Source: COE1 sp036310845 (GTDB lineage: Bacteria; Bacillota; Clostridia; Lachnospirales; Lachnospiraceae). Taken from it: a DNA stretch of 15,192 bases. Positions 6,366 to 13,144 of this stretch are shown here, in pieces. Below the pieces are notes generated by a model, which had not been told where the DNA came from, made no database searches, and saw only the letters and a program-made list of their open reading frames with translations. The position numbers and the translations under genes are program-made. The stretch's first letter is position 1. Every line of letters starts with the position of its first letter. The stretch is from the NCBI GenBank assembly GCA_036310845.1, contig JAXJRB010000091.1, forward strand, positions 1 through 15,192, read 5' to 3'.

Positions 6366-7715
6366 ATGATTCCTATTATGTATCAAAATAAAGATGTATT
6401 TCAAGGACTCTCTGTCCCTCGTGCTATTGCGAAATTTGCTATTCCTACTATTTTAAGTCAGCTTGTAACTCTTCTCTATAATTTGGCTGATACCTTTTTT
6501 GTTGGTCATACCAATGATCCTTCACAGGTCGCTGCGTTAACCTTGAGTTTTCCATTGTTCATGACCTTAACTATGATTAGTAATCTGTTTGGTATCGGTG
6601 CTAACAGTTTTATTTCCCGTTCTCTTGGACAAGGTGAACACAAGCAGGCTTCCAAAGCTTCAACCTTTTCCTTTTATGGTGCACTTGTAGGTGTTCTGAT
6701 TATTATTGTTGCCCTGTCCGTTTATATGACTCCGATATTGACACTAATCGGTGCCGTTACACCTGAATCCTTCCAAGCTACCAAGGCATATCTTAGCTGG
6801 ACTGTTATTTATGGTGGCATTCCTTCTGTTAGCGCCTTAATGCTTGGACACTTAATACGTGCAGAAGGCAATACCAAACAGGCAAGTATCGGTATGGCTC
6901 TTGGCGGTATCTTAAATATTGCTCTTGACTATGTCTTTGTTTCTCTCTTAAATTTAGGAGCTGAAGGAGCTGGTATTGCTACCTGTATTTCCAATATTAT
7001 TGCATTTTTATATTTGCTTCAGATCATTCTTCGTACAAAAGGAACTGTCATCGTATTAAATCCAAGAAAGCTTTGTTTTGAAGCACAAATCATACAACAG
7101 GTCATCTTAGTCGGTATTCCTGCAGCAGCAATTATCGTACTTGGAAGTTCCGCTAACATTGTGCTAACGCACTTTATGTCTCAATATGGAGATGTCTCCA
7201 TTGCTGCTTTTGGCCTTGTTCAGAAGATTGGTTCTATTGCCATTCAAATTACCGTTGGCCTGACTCAGGGCATTATGCCACTGTTAGGATATTGTTATGG
7301 CGCTATGGATACAAAACGCTTAAAAGAAATCAACCGCTATTCCTTTATTATCTTGGGATGTTACGCTATATTTTGTCTCGTTCTGGTTATGACACTTGCT
7401 GAGCCATTGATTAAGCTATTTATCTCTGAACCTGATACCGTAGCCAAAGGTGTACAGTTCCTTCGTATCTGGTTCTTCTGTTCACCAGGCATGTGTTTTA
7501 CAAACTTGTTCAGCAGTATTTTCCAGGCCATGGGAAAATGGGCGCACTCTCTTGCGTTGTCTGTCATTCGTCAGGCAGGACTTTTGTTCCCGCTTTTAAT
7601 TATCATGAACTACTTTGTAGGAGAAATCGGACTTGTGTATGCACAACCAATTTCAGATACCATTTCTTTGCTTGTAGGTATCTGCTTCTATGCACTGCTT
7701 ATTAAGAAACTATAA
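6366..7715 (+). CDS. MATE family efflux transporter
   Basis: A roughly 450-residue multidrug and toxic-compound extrusion protein with about twelve membrane segments, which exports cationic or aromatic compounds using a sodium or proton gradient. Seen in the sequence: the N-terminal block IPTILSQLVTLLYNLADTFF with the conserved Asp, LGQGEHKQASK after helix 2-3, the AEGNTKQASIGMALGGILN and LDYVFV region, and the second-half repeat VQKIGSIAIQITVGLTQGIM with LLGYCYGA. The start is uncertain. ATG 6366 is the first after the only ribosome site (AAAGG at 6358-6362) but is very close to it; ATG 6378 (MYQNKDVFQGLS) gives the most family-like N-terminus. ATG 6327 has no ribosome site and lies in a hairpin. 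The upstream leader is structured. The downstream region is a tandem repeat and not a partner gene. Confidence 0.93.
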   Translation: MIPIMYQNKDVFQGLSVPRAIAKFAIPTILSQLVTLLYNLADTFFVGHTNDPSQVAALTLSFPLFMTLTMISNLFGIGANSFISRSLGQGEHKQASKASTFSFYGALVGVLIIIVALSVYMTPILTLIGAVTPESFQATKAYLSWTVIYGGIPSVSALMLGHLIRAEGNTKQASIGMALGGILNIALDYVFVSLLNLGAEGAGIATCISNIIAFLYLLQIILRTKGTVIVLNPRKLCFEAQIIQQVILVGIPAAAIIVLGSSANIVLTHFMSQYGDVSIAAFGLVQKIGSIAIQITVGLTQGIMPLLGYCYGAMDTKRLKEINRYSFIILGCYAIFCLVLVMTLAEPLIKLFISEPDTVAKGVQFLRIWFFCSPGMCFTNLFSSIFQAMGKWAHSLALSVIRQAGLLFPLLIIMNYFVGEIGLVYAQPISDTISLLVGICFYALLIKKL

Positions 7716-7770
7716 AAGTATTAGATCGACAACATGAGCATAAACAAGAATTTCCTAATTCTATAAAAAT

Positions 7771-7864
7771 AGTGCGTGCCAGCGCACGCACTTTGGCAAG
7801 AATTTCTGCCGAAATTCTTGTCTAACTACCACTCTGTTACAGCATTTTCCTATTGCATAAAAAT
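7771..7864. repeat. Two-hairpin repeat, copy 1 (94-bp unit, tandem with copy 2)
   Basis: Hairpin 1 is AGTGCGTGC-CAGC-GCACGCACT (7771-7792). Hairpin 2 is CAAGAATTTC (7797-7806) with GAAATTCTTG (7811-7820) and a 4-base loop. A conserved tail with a TTACAGCA-type motif and TTTCCTAT follows. The same TTTCCTA stretch also lies just before the unit (7751-7757), so the units share ends. The sequence codes for nothing. Confidence 0.9.
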
Positions 7865-7950
7865 AATGCGTGCCAGCGCACGCACTTTGGCAAGAATTTC
7901 TTACGAAATTCTTGTTTAATGTACACTACGCTACAGCAATTTCCTATAAA
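7865..7950. repeat. Two-hairpin repeat, copy 2
   Basis: It begins exactly 94 bases after copy 1. Hairpin 1 is at 7865-7886 with one mismatch. Hairpin 2 is CAAGAATTTC (7891-7900) with GAAATTCTTG (7905-7914). Only the loop differs from copy 1 (TTAC instead of TGCC), so the stem is kept while the loop changes. Confidence 0.9.
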
Positions 7951-7952
7951 AT

Positions 7953-7997
7953 AAAAACTGCAGGCAACTCAAAATTTTGAGTTACCTGCTATTTTTA
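7953..7997 (-). terminator. Bidirectional terminator between the repeats and the CD3324-like gene
   Basis: A 15-bp stem with one mismatch: GCAGGCAACTCAAAA (7960-7974) with TTTTGAGTTACCTGC (7975-7989). It is flanked by A-runs on the left and T-runs on the right, so it can end transcripts from both sides. It immediately follows the stop codon of the minus-strand gene. Confidence 0.85.
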
Positions 7998-8258
7998 TTC
8001 TTTTTTATATACAATGTGTTTTAGCCGTTCTTGTGACAGACCATATTTTTCTTCCAGCTGTTCAAAGGAACTTCCCTGCTGATATTCCTCTTTGATTCTG
8101 ACATTTCGTTCTTTATAGTATGTTCTGGCGCCGGAGCCTTCTCCCCATTTTCGCTTCTCCTCTAATCCAGGGATGTAAATTGCTTCTCCTGCAACATATT
8201 TTTGAACTTCTTTTAGTAATTCGTCAGGAAGAACGTGACTCGCATTTTTATAGCGCAT
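7995..8258 (-). CDS. CD3324 family protein (Mor-like helix-turn-helix)
   Basis: An 87-residue protein of the kind annotated as CD3324 family, related to the DNA-binding part of Mor-type phage activators. Seen in the sequence: the N-terminal block NASHVLPDELLKEVQKYVAG, IPGLEEKRKWGEGSGARTYY in the middle with the family's conserved Gly-Ala-Arg, and a C-terminal helix-turn-helix with GSSFEQLEEKYGLSQERLKH. It is probably a small DNA-binding regulator; its target is unknown. The ATG at 8258 has AAGGAGG about nine bases upstream, and that site overlaps the stop codon region of the preceding gene (16-base gap), so the two are likely translated from one transcript. It is the last gene of the cluster before a strong terminator. 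Confidence 0.82.
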   Translation of the reverse strand: MRYKNASHVLPDELLKEVQKYVAGEAIYIPGLEEKRKWGEGSGARTYYKERNVRIKEEYQQGSSFEQLEEKYGLSQERLKHIVYKKE

Positions 8259-8274
8259 TCTCTCTCTTTCCTCC

Positions 8275-9324
8275 TTAATTGTCTGCCAAAAATTCTTCTA
8301 AATCGTTATACATATGACCTGTCAATCCATTTTCCTTCAAAATCGACAATAAATATGCCTCTATCTCTTTTGCTTTTTCTGCAAAAACAGATAACTGTTT
8401 GCTGTTAAAATATCCCATTAAATCCATTTCTTTCAAGCCAAAATCATCCTGAATAGCATCAAACTCTATTTGTAAATAACAGCCTAGCAAATAACTGTCC
8501 TCTACCGCCCCAATAGATGTATAATACTCTATTCGGCGGAAGGTATAACGTGCCTCATGATACCAAAACGCCAATTCTTCCAAATTATCTGCATTTTTTT
8601 CCTGTTCTTTACTCTTACTAGGATGATGCTGAACCATAAGTATCCTGGTAGCCTTTATCATCTCATATGCAAGTGTACGTACCTCATCTGCCGTTTGTGC
8701 CTCTAACAGTTTCGTAAACAATTCAAGGAAATTCTCTGGTTGCAATGTCATGTTGGACAAATCCTTTGTAAGGTTCATATATCCGCTTTCCAGATAAGTA
8801 CCATTTATAGAAGCTATCGCACTCATAAGGAAACAACTCACACCACCTGCTGCCTTTCGAAGCTTACCAAACTTCTCCTCAAATAGCATGGTCTGATAAA
8901 TTTCCTGCGCTGTTTCAAGCTGTTCGAGTGCCTTTCCATACATCAAAACTTTGTCTTGTAACCGTTCAAACATCTGCTCTTTTATCGTTTCAAAACGTTT
9001 TCTATCCTCTTCTGTTCTGGCATAAATTACTTCACCCTTTGCAAAAGCAAATATCATTCTTGGTTCTTCAATATTTGCTATTCCTTCTAATCTATCCCAA
9101 CTAATCGGAAAGAGGTCATATCCCATTTCTTCAATCATAAAGGTATTTGCCATCTGAAATCCACGCTCTGTTGACGGAATGAAAAAGTCAAAAATCATAT
9201 TCTGTTCATCTGTCGGAATCTTACAACCACCAACCTGTCCTATCAGCAACGCCACATCATCCTTGTATTCTATTTCTATTTTCTGTATCGCCCAGTCTAC
9301 TAATTCTTTATCGATATTTTTCAT
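8275..9324 (-). CDS. 349-residue protein of unknown function, possibly a degenerate nucleotidyltransferase with a helical C-terminal domain
   Basis: I do not recognise this family firmly. The first 110 residues look alpha/beta: an N-terminal helix, then ALLIGQVGG and NMIFDFFIPS, then RMIFAFAKGEVIYART. This order recalls a nucleotidyltransferase fold (a Gly-rich turn followed by an acidic strand), but the usual Gly-Ser plus Asp-x-Asp pattern is not intact, so catalysis is doubtful. From about 130 to the end the protein is almost wholly helical, with charged amphipathic stretches and a His-Pro-Ser-rich loop at about 233-236. No signal peptide or membrane segment is seen, so it should be cytoplasmic. 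The ribosome site AAAGG is about 13 bases before the ATG, longer than usual. It sits between a GNAT gene and a CD3324-like gene, very likely in one operon. Confidence 0.7.
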   Translation of the reverse strand: MKNIDKELVDWAIQKIEIEYKDDVALLIGQVGGCKIPTDEQNMIFDFFIPSTERGFQMANTFMIEEMGYDLFPISWDRLEGIANIEEPRMIFAFAKGEVIYARTEEDRKRFETIKEQMFERLQDKVLMYGKALEQLETAQEIYQTMLFEEKFGKLRKAAGGVSCFLMSAIASINGTYLESGYMNLTKDLSNMTLQPENFLELFTKLLEAQTADEVRTLAYEMIKATRILMVQHHPSKSKEQEKNADNLEELAFWYHEARYTFRRIEYYTSIGAVEDSYLLGCYLQIEFDAIQDDFGLKEMDLMGYFNSKQLSVFAEKAKEIEAYLLSILKENGLTGHMYNDLEEFLADN

Positions 9325-9379
9325 TTTATCAACCGTACCTTTCTTAGATTTGCATCTCGCAATATAACATTTGTGTCAT

Positions 9380-10354
9380 TTACACCCACTCACTATATCT
9401 TTTATCTGCTGATTCCTGTTCCCATGAAATAAAAACTTCTGCTTCCCAATGATATTTATCAATCACTGCAATCTGTTGATAACCAATGCTGGTATAAAAT
9501 GTCTGGTCTCCGCCTTCCATTCCTTTACAGCTTGGATACATCTGCTTTACACGGTTAGACAGCTCATGCATAAGAGCCGTTGCGATTCCCTTTCTGCGCT
9601 CCCACCAACACACAGCAAGTGGCTCTAATTCACAATATTCCATTACTTCATCATACCATATATTAGCAAACGCAACGGGTCTTTTTTCTGCATCTAGCAC
9701 ACATAATTCCAACTTAGGATTATAATGCTTTTCCTGTCTCATCTTGCGAAAAGCTTCGTGACCGTATTCTGCCGGTCTAGAAGCTCCATAGCCGAATGCG
9801 TGGCGATGTACATTTGCCAAATATTCTGGTGGTGTCTGGGTTCCATCTGCAAACGTATATCCTTCCGGCAGATTTACCTCAAATGGTTCTTCCTGAAACA
9901 TGAGTACATTAATATTTTCTTTCCAATCTGTTATCTGAAAATCCTTTTGCTGTAACAGTTTCTGCAATATACGATTCCACTGTGGAACAAGCAAGGTAAC
10001 TTCTCTTGTTCTTCCGTCTTCCTTGATTCCAGCTCCATAGGTCTTAACATGCTTTATCATCTCTAACAGCAGCTCTTCTTCCTGTGCACGTTCTTTTGAA
10101 TCAAATATAAGCATATTTTCGCCGTCATAGCACGCTTCATTCCATGTACATGCCACCAACTTATCATCTTCAAAATAACAGCCTATTGTTTTCTCCCACG
10201 CTGAATGAGAATCGTTAAATTCCTTATTGATTGTATTGGCAAATTCTACTCTGCTAACAGGAACTGCCGGCACCTCCCATGCATAAGACTTTCTTGCCAG
10301 CTCTATCATGGCATCATAATATTCTTCTTTATAAAAACGAAATTCATACTTCAT
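9380..10354 (-). CDS. GNAT family N-acetyltransferase (324 aa, probable tandem GNAT fold)
   Basis: A cytoplasmic acyl-CoA-dependent acetyltransferase of the GNAT superfamily. Seen in the sequence: two similar halves. Residues 1-155 have the shape of an N-terminal GNAT-like domain. The catalytic C-terminal half carries the CoA pyrophosphate loop in LEPLAVCWWERRKGIATALM (243-262, the R-R-K-G-I-A turn) and the typical late motif TFYTSIGYQQ at 285-294. At 324 residues it is about twice a single GNAT domain. The ATG at 10354 is chosen because AAAAGGG is 11 bases upstream; a GTG at 10366 directly abuts that site. It is the first gene of a three-gene cluster. The acceptor substrate is unknown. Confidence 0.88.
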   Translation of the reverse strand: MKYEFRFYKEEYYDAMIELARKSYAWEVPAVPVSRVEFANTINKEFNDSHSAWEKTIGCYFEDDKLVACTWNEACYDGENMLIFDSKERAQEEELLLEMIKHVKTYGAGIKEDGRTREVTLLVPQWNRILQKLLQQKDFQITDWKENINVLMFQEEPFEVNLPEGYTFADGTQTPPEYLANVHRHAFGYGASRPAEYGHEAFRKMRQEKHYNPKLELCVLDAEKRPVAFANIWYDEVMEYCELEPLAVCWWERRKGIATALMHELSNRVKQMYPSCKGMEGGDQTFYTSIGYQQIAVIDKYHWEAEVFISWEQESADKRYSEWV

Positions 10355-10449
10355 TACACAAAACACCCTTTTATTACTGTTTACTTAGTTCCAGTAACTT
10401 CCTTTCTTCTAGTTATGATTTTATCACTCATTATTACTCTTCTTTTTTA

Positions 10450-10623
10450 TCACATACAGTCAAGAAAGAATATGTCATATTTTTGTGTAATGATTGTTGA
10501 CCTATTATGTCCCAATAATCCGAAGGTCTCACCCTTCCTTACATACAACAATAAATCATCCACAACTTTTTTCCCTGAAAATGATTTACTTACCTGTTGC
10601 ACTTCCATGCATTTTTCACTCAT
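10450..10623 (-). pseudogene. ABC transporter ATP-binding protein, N-terminal remnant lacking the Walker A lysine
   Basis: From an ATG at 10623 with AAGGAGG eight bases upstream, a 57-codon frame reads MEVQQVSKSFSGKKVV followed by LYVRKGETFGLLGHN, an unmistakable start of an ABC ATPase of the ABC-2 or antibiotic-export type. The Walker A motif should then read GAGKST, but here HN is followed by RSTI: the G-A-G-K segment is replaced by one Arg (a loss of about nine bases). The homology fades after STII and a TGA comes at 10452-10450. The Q-loop, signature, Walker B and H-loop are all missing. It lies downstream of the M48 peptidase gene on the same strand, so it was probably part of that operon. 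Confidence 0.75.
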
Positions 10624-10626
10624 CTA

Positions 10627-10655
10627 AAAATCCTCCTTGTTCTTCTTCAAGGAGA
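10627..10655 (-). promoter_or_regulatory. Hairpin that holds the ribosome site of the ABC remnant; also terminator-like
   Basis: CTCCTTG (10633-10639) pairs with CAAGGAG (10648-10654) around an 8-base loop. On the minus strand the AAGGAGG ribosome site of the ABC frame lies in the last arm of the stem (first half as read on plus), followed by ATTTTT. It could hide the ribosome site or act as a weak terminator after the peptidase gene. Confidence 0.5.
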
Positions 10656-10664
10656 ATTTTATAT

Positions 10665-10682
10665 TCTCCCCTTAAGGGGAGA
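10665..10682. repeat. GC-rich 7-bp palindrome just after the M48 gene
   Basis: TCTCCCC (10665-10671), a TTAA loop, then GGGGAGA (10676-10682). It lies 14 bases after the peptidase stop codon. No T-run follows on the minus strand, so it looks more like an mRNA 3'-stabilising or processing hairpin than a terminator. Confidence 0.45.
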
Positions 10683-10695
10683 GTTAAGTAATTTT

Positions 10696-11697
10696 TTAAT
10701 ATAGCTTTCCGCTTCCATCCATCTGTGCAAGAGCTTGTATTCTCTTACACAGAATGGGGTGATCTGCAAGTAAATTTACCCACCAAATAAAAAAGCCTTT
10801 CTGCTCTTTTGCCTGCTGCAAATAGTCTTCACGGTCCACCATTTTATATAAATGCCTGTCTACCATAAGCATAAACATTGCTGATACACCATCATTACCC
10901 GAAATACGTTGTGCTAATCTGTCAACACTATACTCTCTTGCCCTAGATGCCGTTGCTCCAATAATAGGAACGCCCTTTACAAACCAAATTGGAATATTAT
11001 AATGCAATGTCGCATGTCCATAATAAATATGCGCCATTTCATGTGCAATAATAAATCCTAATGCATCCATATCATGATGTTCACGATATGCTACTTCAAA
11101 TATTTCTGTATTAATTTCAATATATTGCTTGCGAAAGATAAATGCTGAAAATGCATTTAATACTCCGTTGCTCTGCATAATATATGCCTTTGGTGTTTCT
11201 TTCATCTGTAATTTTTTTGCATACAATTCAATCAATTCATATACTTCTGGGAAATTCTTTTCTGTAATACGTAAACTTCTAGACCTTGCAAATGCATATA
11301 TGTAATATAATCCCAAATAGCCGAATACGGCAAGAATTACACCGTATAATAACATTTCTAATTCGAATGGCATATCTTCTTCTGTTAATTTTTCACTCTC
11401 TTCTTTATGTTCCTTTTCTATTTCCTCTACTGTTTCTTCATCATTATAATCTTGCATTGTTTCCTGTACTTCTTCCTCGAATTGCGCCCATGCCCTGATT
11501 GCCAATTCTTTATAATCTGACAGACTTGTCAACACCACGGCAAGCACTCCTACCGTCAGTAGCAAATTTAGCTCAATCAACCGTCTATACCATCTTCTTT
11601 CCAATCTATGACGACATGCTTTAGCCTCTTCTTTTGTAATCACAGTAAATGTGATTGCATCCGTTGTTTCTTTTCTTATCTTTTCATCCTCTAACAT
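10696..11697 (-). CDS. M48 family membrane metallopeptidase
   Basis: A 333-residue zinc endopeptidase of the M48 (HtpX/Ste24-like) family, anchored in the membrane. Seen in the sequence: a membrane segment at about 41-60, a very acidic loop (about 72-110, many Glu/Asp), a second membrane segment at about 113-136, then the protease domain. The zinc motif is H219-E220-M-A-H223, the third ligand is probably E255 in AREYSVDRLA, and the late DHPILCKRI block at 312-320 is typical of the family. It is shorter on membrane segments than HtpX. ATG 11697 is chosen over a GTG at 11709 because AGGTGGAG lies six bases upstream. It is downstream of the LytTR/GHKL pair, but a hairpin separates them and a promoter with direct repeats is present, so it is a likely regulatory target. 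Confidence 0.9.
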   Translation of the reverse strand: MLEDEKIRKETTDAITFTVITKEEAKACRHRLERRWYRRLIELNLLLTVGVLAVVLTSLSDYKELAIRAWAQFEEEVQETMQDYNDEETVEEIEKEHKEESEKLTEEDMPFELEMLLYGVILAVFGYLGLYYIYAFARSRSLRITEKNFPEVYELIELYAKKLQMKETPKAYIMQSNGVLNAFSAFIFRKQYIEINTEIFEVAYREHHDMDALGFIIAHEMAHIYYGHATLHYNIPIWFVKGVPIIGATASRAREYSVDRLAQRISGNDGVSAMFMLMVDRHLYKMVDREDYLQQAKEQKGFFIWWVNLLADHPILCKRIQALAQMDGSGKLY

Positions 11698-11751
11698 ATA
11701 TATCTCCACCTCACGTTATAAATTATTGTGTTACTGTTTCCCAATAAGAAT

Positions 11752-11814
11752 AGTATAGCGCAAGAAAAAAAGAATGGTATTTTTTGTCGTTAAACCATTC
11801 TTTTTTGTCGTAAA
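11752..11814 (-). promoter_or_regulatory. M48 promoter with two direct repeats at a 21-bp period (candidate LytTR boxes)
   Basis: On the minus strand, -10 TATACT (11757-11752) has no good -35 at 17 bases. Immediately upstream are two direct repeats whose plus-strand forms are TTTTTTGTCGTTAA (11780-11793) and TTTTTTGTCGTAAA (11801-11814), starting exactly 21 bases apart. LytTR regulators such as AgrA are known to bind paired direct repeats of about two helical turns next to the -35. The regulator gene is in the same locus. The link is an inference. Confidence 0.55.
11766..11806 (-). terminator. Hairpin terminator after the sensor kinase gene
   Basis: A 13-bp perfect stem (AAAAAAGAATGGT at 11766-11778 with ACCATTCTTTTTT at 11794-11806) around a 15-base loop. 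On the minus strand it ends in a T-run after the kinase stop at 11822. It overlaps the direct repeats upstream of the M48 promoter. Confidence 0.6.
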
Positions 11815-11821
11815 TAGATTT

Positions 11822-13144
11822 TTACACTACTATATGTAATAAAAACATCCCATTTTCACATGACATTTTCATCATGCCACCATATTTTTCTACGGTACTT
11901 CTCATAGATGCTAATCCCAAGCCATGATACTTTTTCTCTGCTTTGGTTGTATATTCACTTTGTCTATTCTGATTCAAAATCGGTTCACAAAGTTTCTCAT
12001 CTGCAACGGAATTGGTCATTTCTATCGAGTAAAATTGCTTTGTTCTCTTTAATGTAACCTTGATTTTTCTATGCTCTCTTTTTTCTATTTTGATACAAGC
12101 TTCAATCGCATTATCAATGGCATTGGCAAATACTTTGCAGATATCCATCGGTTTCCAATTCAGTCCTCGATCTAGTACTCCATCAATTTCAAACTGTATT
12201 CCCTCTTTCTGCATCCATTCAAGCTTAGCAGAGAAAATACAATTCAACATCTCATCTCCAGTAATAACCTTGGGCGATAATGCTTGGATTTCCTGTAACA
12301 AGTTTTCAGCATATGCTGTTGCTTCCTGTACTTTTTCACTTTGCAACAGCATTACAATACACGCCAAATTATTTTTCATATCATGTCTGGCACGCTTGGT
12401 TTCTTCTTCTGCTGCCTTATGCTGTTCCAACAATTTCAATTGCTCTTGTAAAAACAACTCCTGATATTCCTTCACTCCTTGATAGTAATTACTCACCTGT
12501 CCGCGTATCATATAAAGTGGCATGATAACGCAGAAAACTATAAGAATAATAACGAGAAAACTATAGATTCCCTGTCCTAACTCTGTATCTTCCTGTGCAA
12601 TACTTAACAACGCATACATCAACATAATAAAGATAGAATATGCTCCCAGAAAAACATATTCTTTTTTCCTAAATCGGATATGTACTTCCTTTTTCAGATA
12701 CATAGACTTTATACGATAATAACAAAAAGCAAAAAATGCCGCTAATAATAACGTAATCAAATACCATCTTTCATCATCGTTACTAACCGTTCTCATATTT
12801 GGAAAGAAATAAGCTATTCCCATTAACATGATACCTGCGTACATAAAGCAAATAACAAAATATACATATGCGCAAAGAAGAAAACGTTTGATATACTTAC
12901 CTTTGCACCCAAACAATATGATAACTGCTACTACAACAAGTTCGATCCATAGCGAACTATTTCCGACAAACAGTTCTACCAATTCGTTACATATAACATA
13001 ACCAACTGTCCATCGCGATTTCTTTTGATTCCACAAAATTTCTTCATCACAAAAGCAATGCATGAATAGCGCTATCATGGCAATGGAATAATAGTCTAAT
13101 AACACAGAAGAGATTATATTAATCAACCCTATTGAATTACTCAC
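11822..13144 (-). CDS. Sensor histidine kinase, GHKL domain (AgrC-like)
   Basis: A 440-residue membrane kinase. The N-terminal half has about seven hydrophobic segments (roughly 10-30, 47-60, 66-79, 87-112, 126-143, 163-183, 192-212). A coiled linker at 220-250 follows, then the phosphorylation motif RHDMKNNL with His254, the N-box NAIDNAIEA at 341-349, and the G-box HGLGLASM at 407-414 of the GHKL ATPase. This layout is that of AgrC/BlpH/VirS-type kinases, which usually sense peptides through the membrane domain. The start is a GTG at 13144 that overlaps the last G of the regulator's TAG stop, with AAGGAGG about 10 bases upstream, so translation is coupled to the regulator. No agrB-like processing gene or clear pheromone precursor is nearby, so the signal is unknown. 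Confidence 0.92.
   Translation of the reverse strand: MSNSIGLINIISSVLLDYYSIAMIALFMHCFCDEEILWNQKKSRWTVGYVICNELVELFVGNSSLWIELVVVAVIILFGCKGKYIKRFLLCAYVYFVICFMYAGIMLMGIAYFFPNMRTVSNDDERWYLITLLLAAFFAFCYYRIKSMYLKKEVHIRFRKKEYVFLGAYSIFIMLMYALLSIAQEDTELGQGIYSFLVIILIVFCVIMPLYMIRGQVSNYYQGVKEYQELFLQEQLKLLEQHKAAEEETKRARHDMKNNLACIVMLLQSEKVQEATAYAENLLQEIQALSPKVITGDEMLNCIFSAKLEWMQKEGIQFEIDGVLDRGLNWKPMDICKVFANAIDNAIEACIKIEKREHRKIKVTLKRTKQFYSIEMTNSVADEKLCEPILNQNRQSEYTTKAEKKYHGLGLASMRSTVEKYGGMMKMSCENGMFLLHIVV

Noticed and set aside
7765..7950. A CRISPR array from the repeated hairpins
   Set aside because: Only two tandem units of 94 bases, no constant short repeat with unique spacers, and the third copy is alone 7 kb away. 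No cas genes are present.
10205..10691. Overlapping plus-strand frames of 65-140 codons upstream of the GNAT gene
   Set aside because: They overlap the GNAT 5' end and the ABC remnant in antisense, and none has a convincing ribosome site or family match.
12060..12525. Plus-strand frames of 81 and 134 codons opposite the sensor kinase
   Set aside because: They lie antisense to the conserved kinase core and their sequences look like no family; they are composition artefacts.
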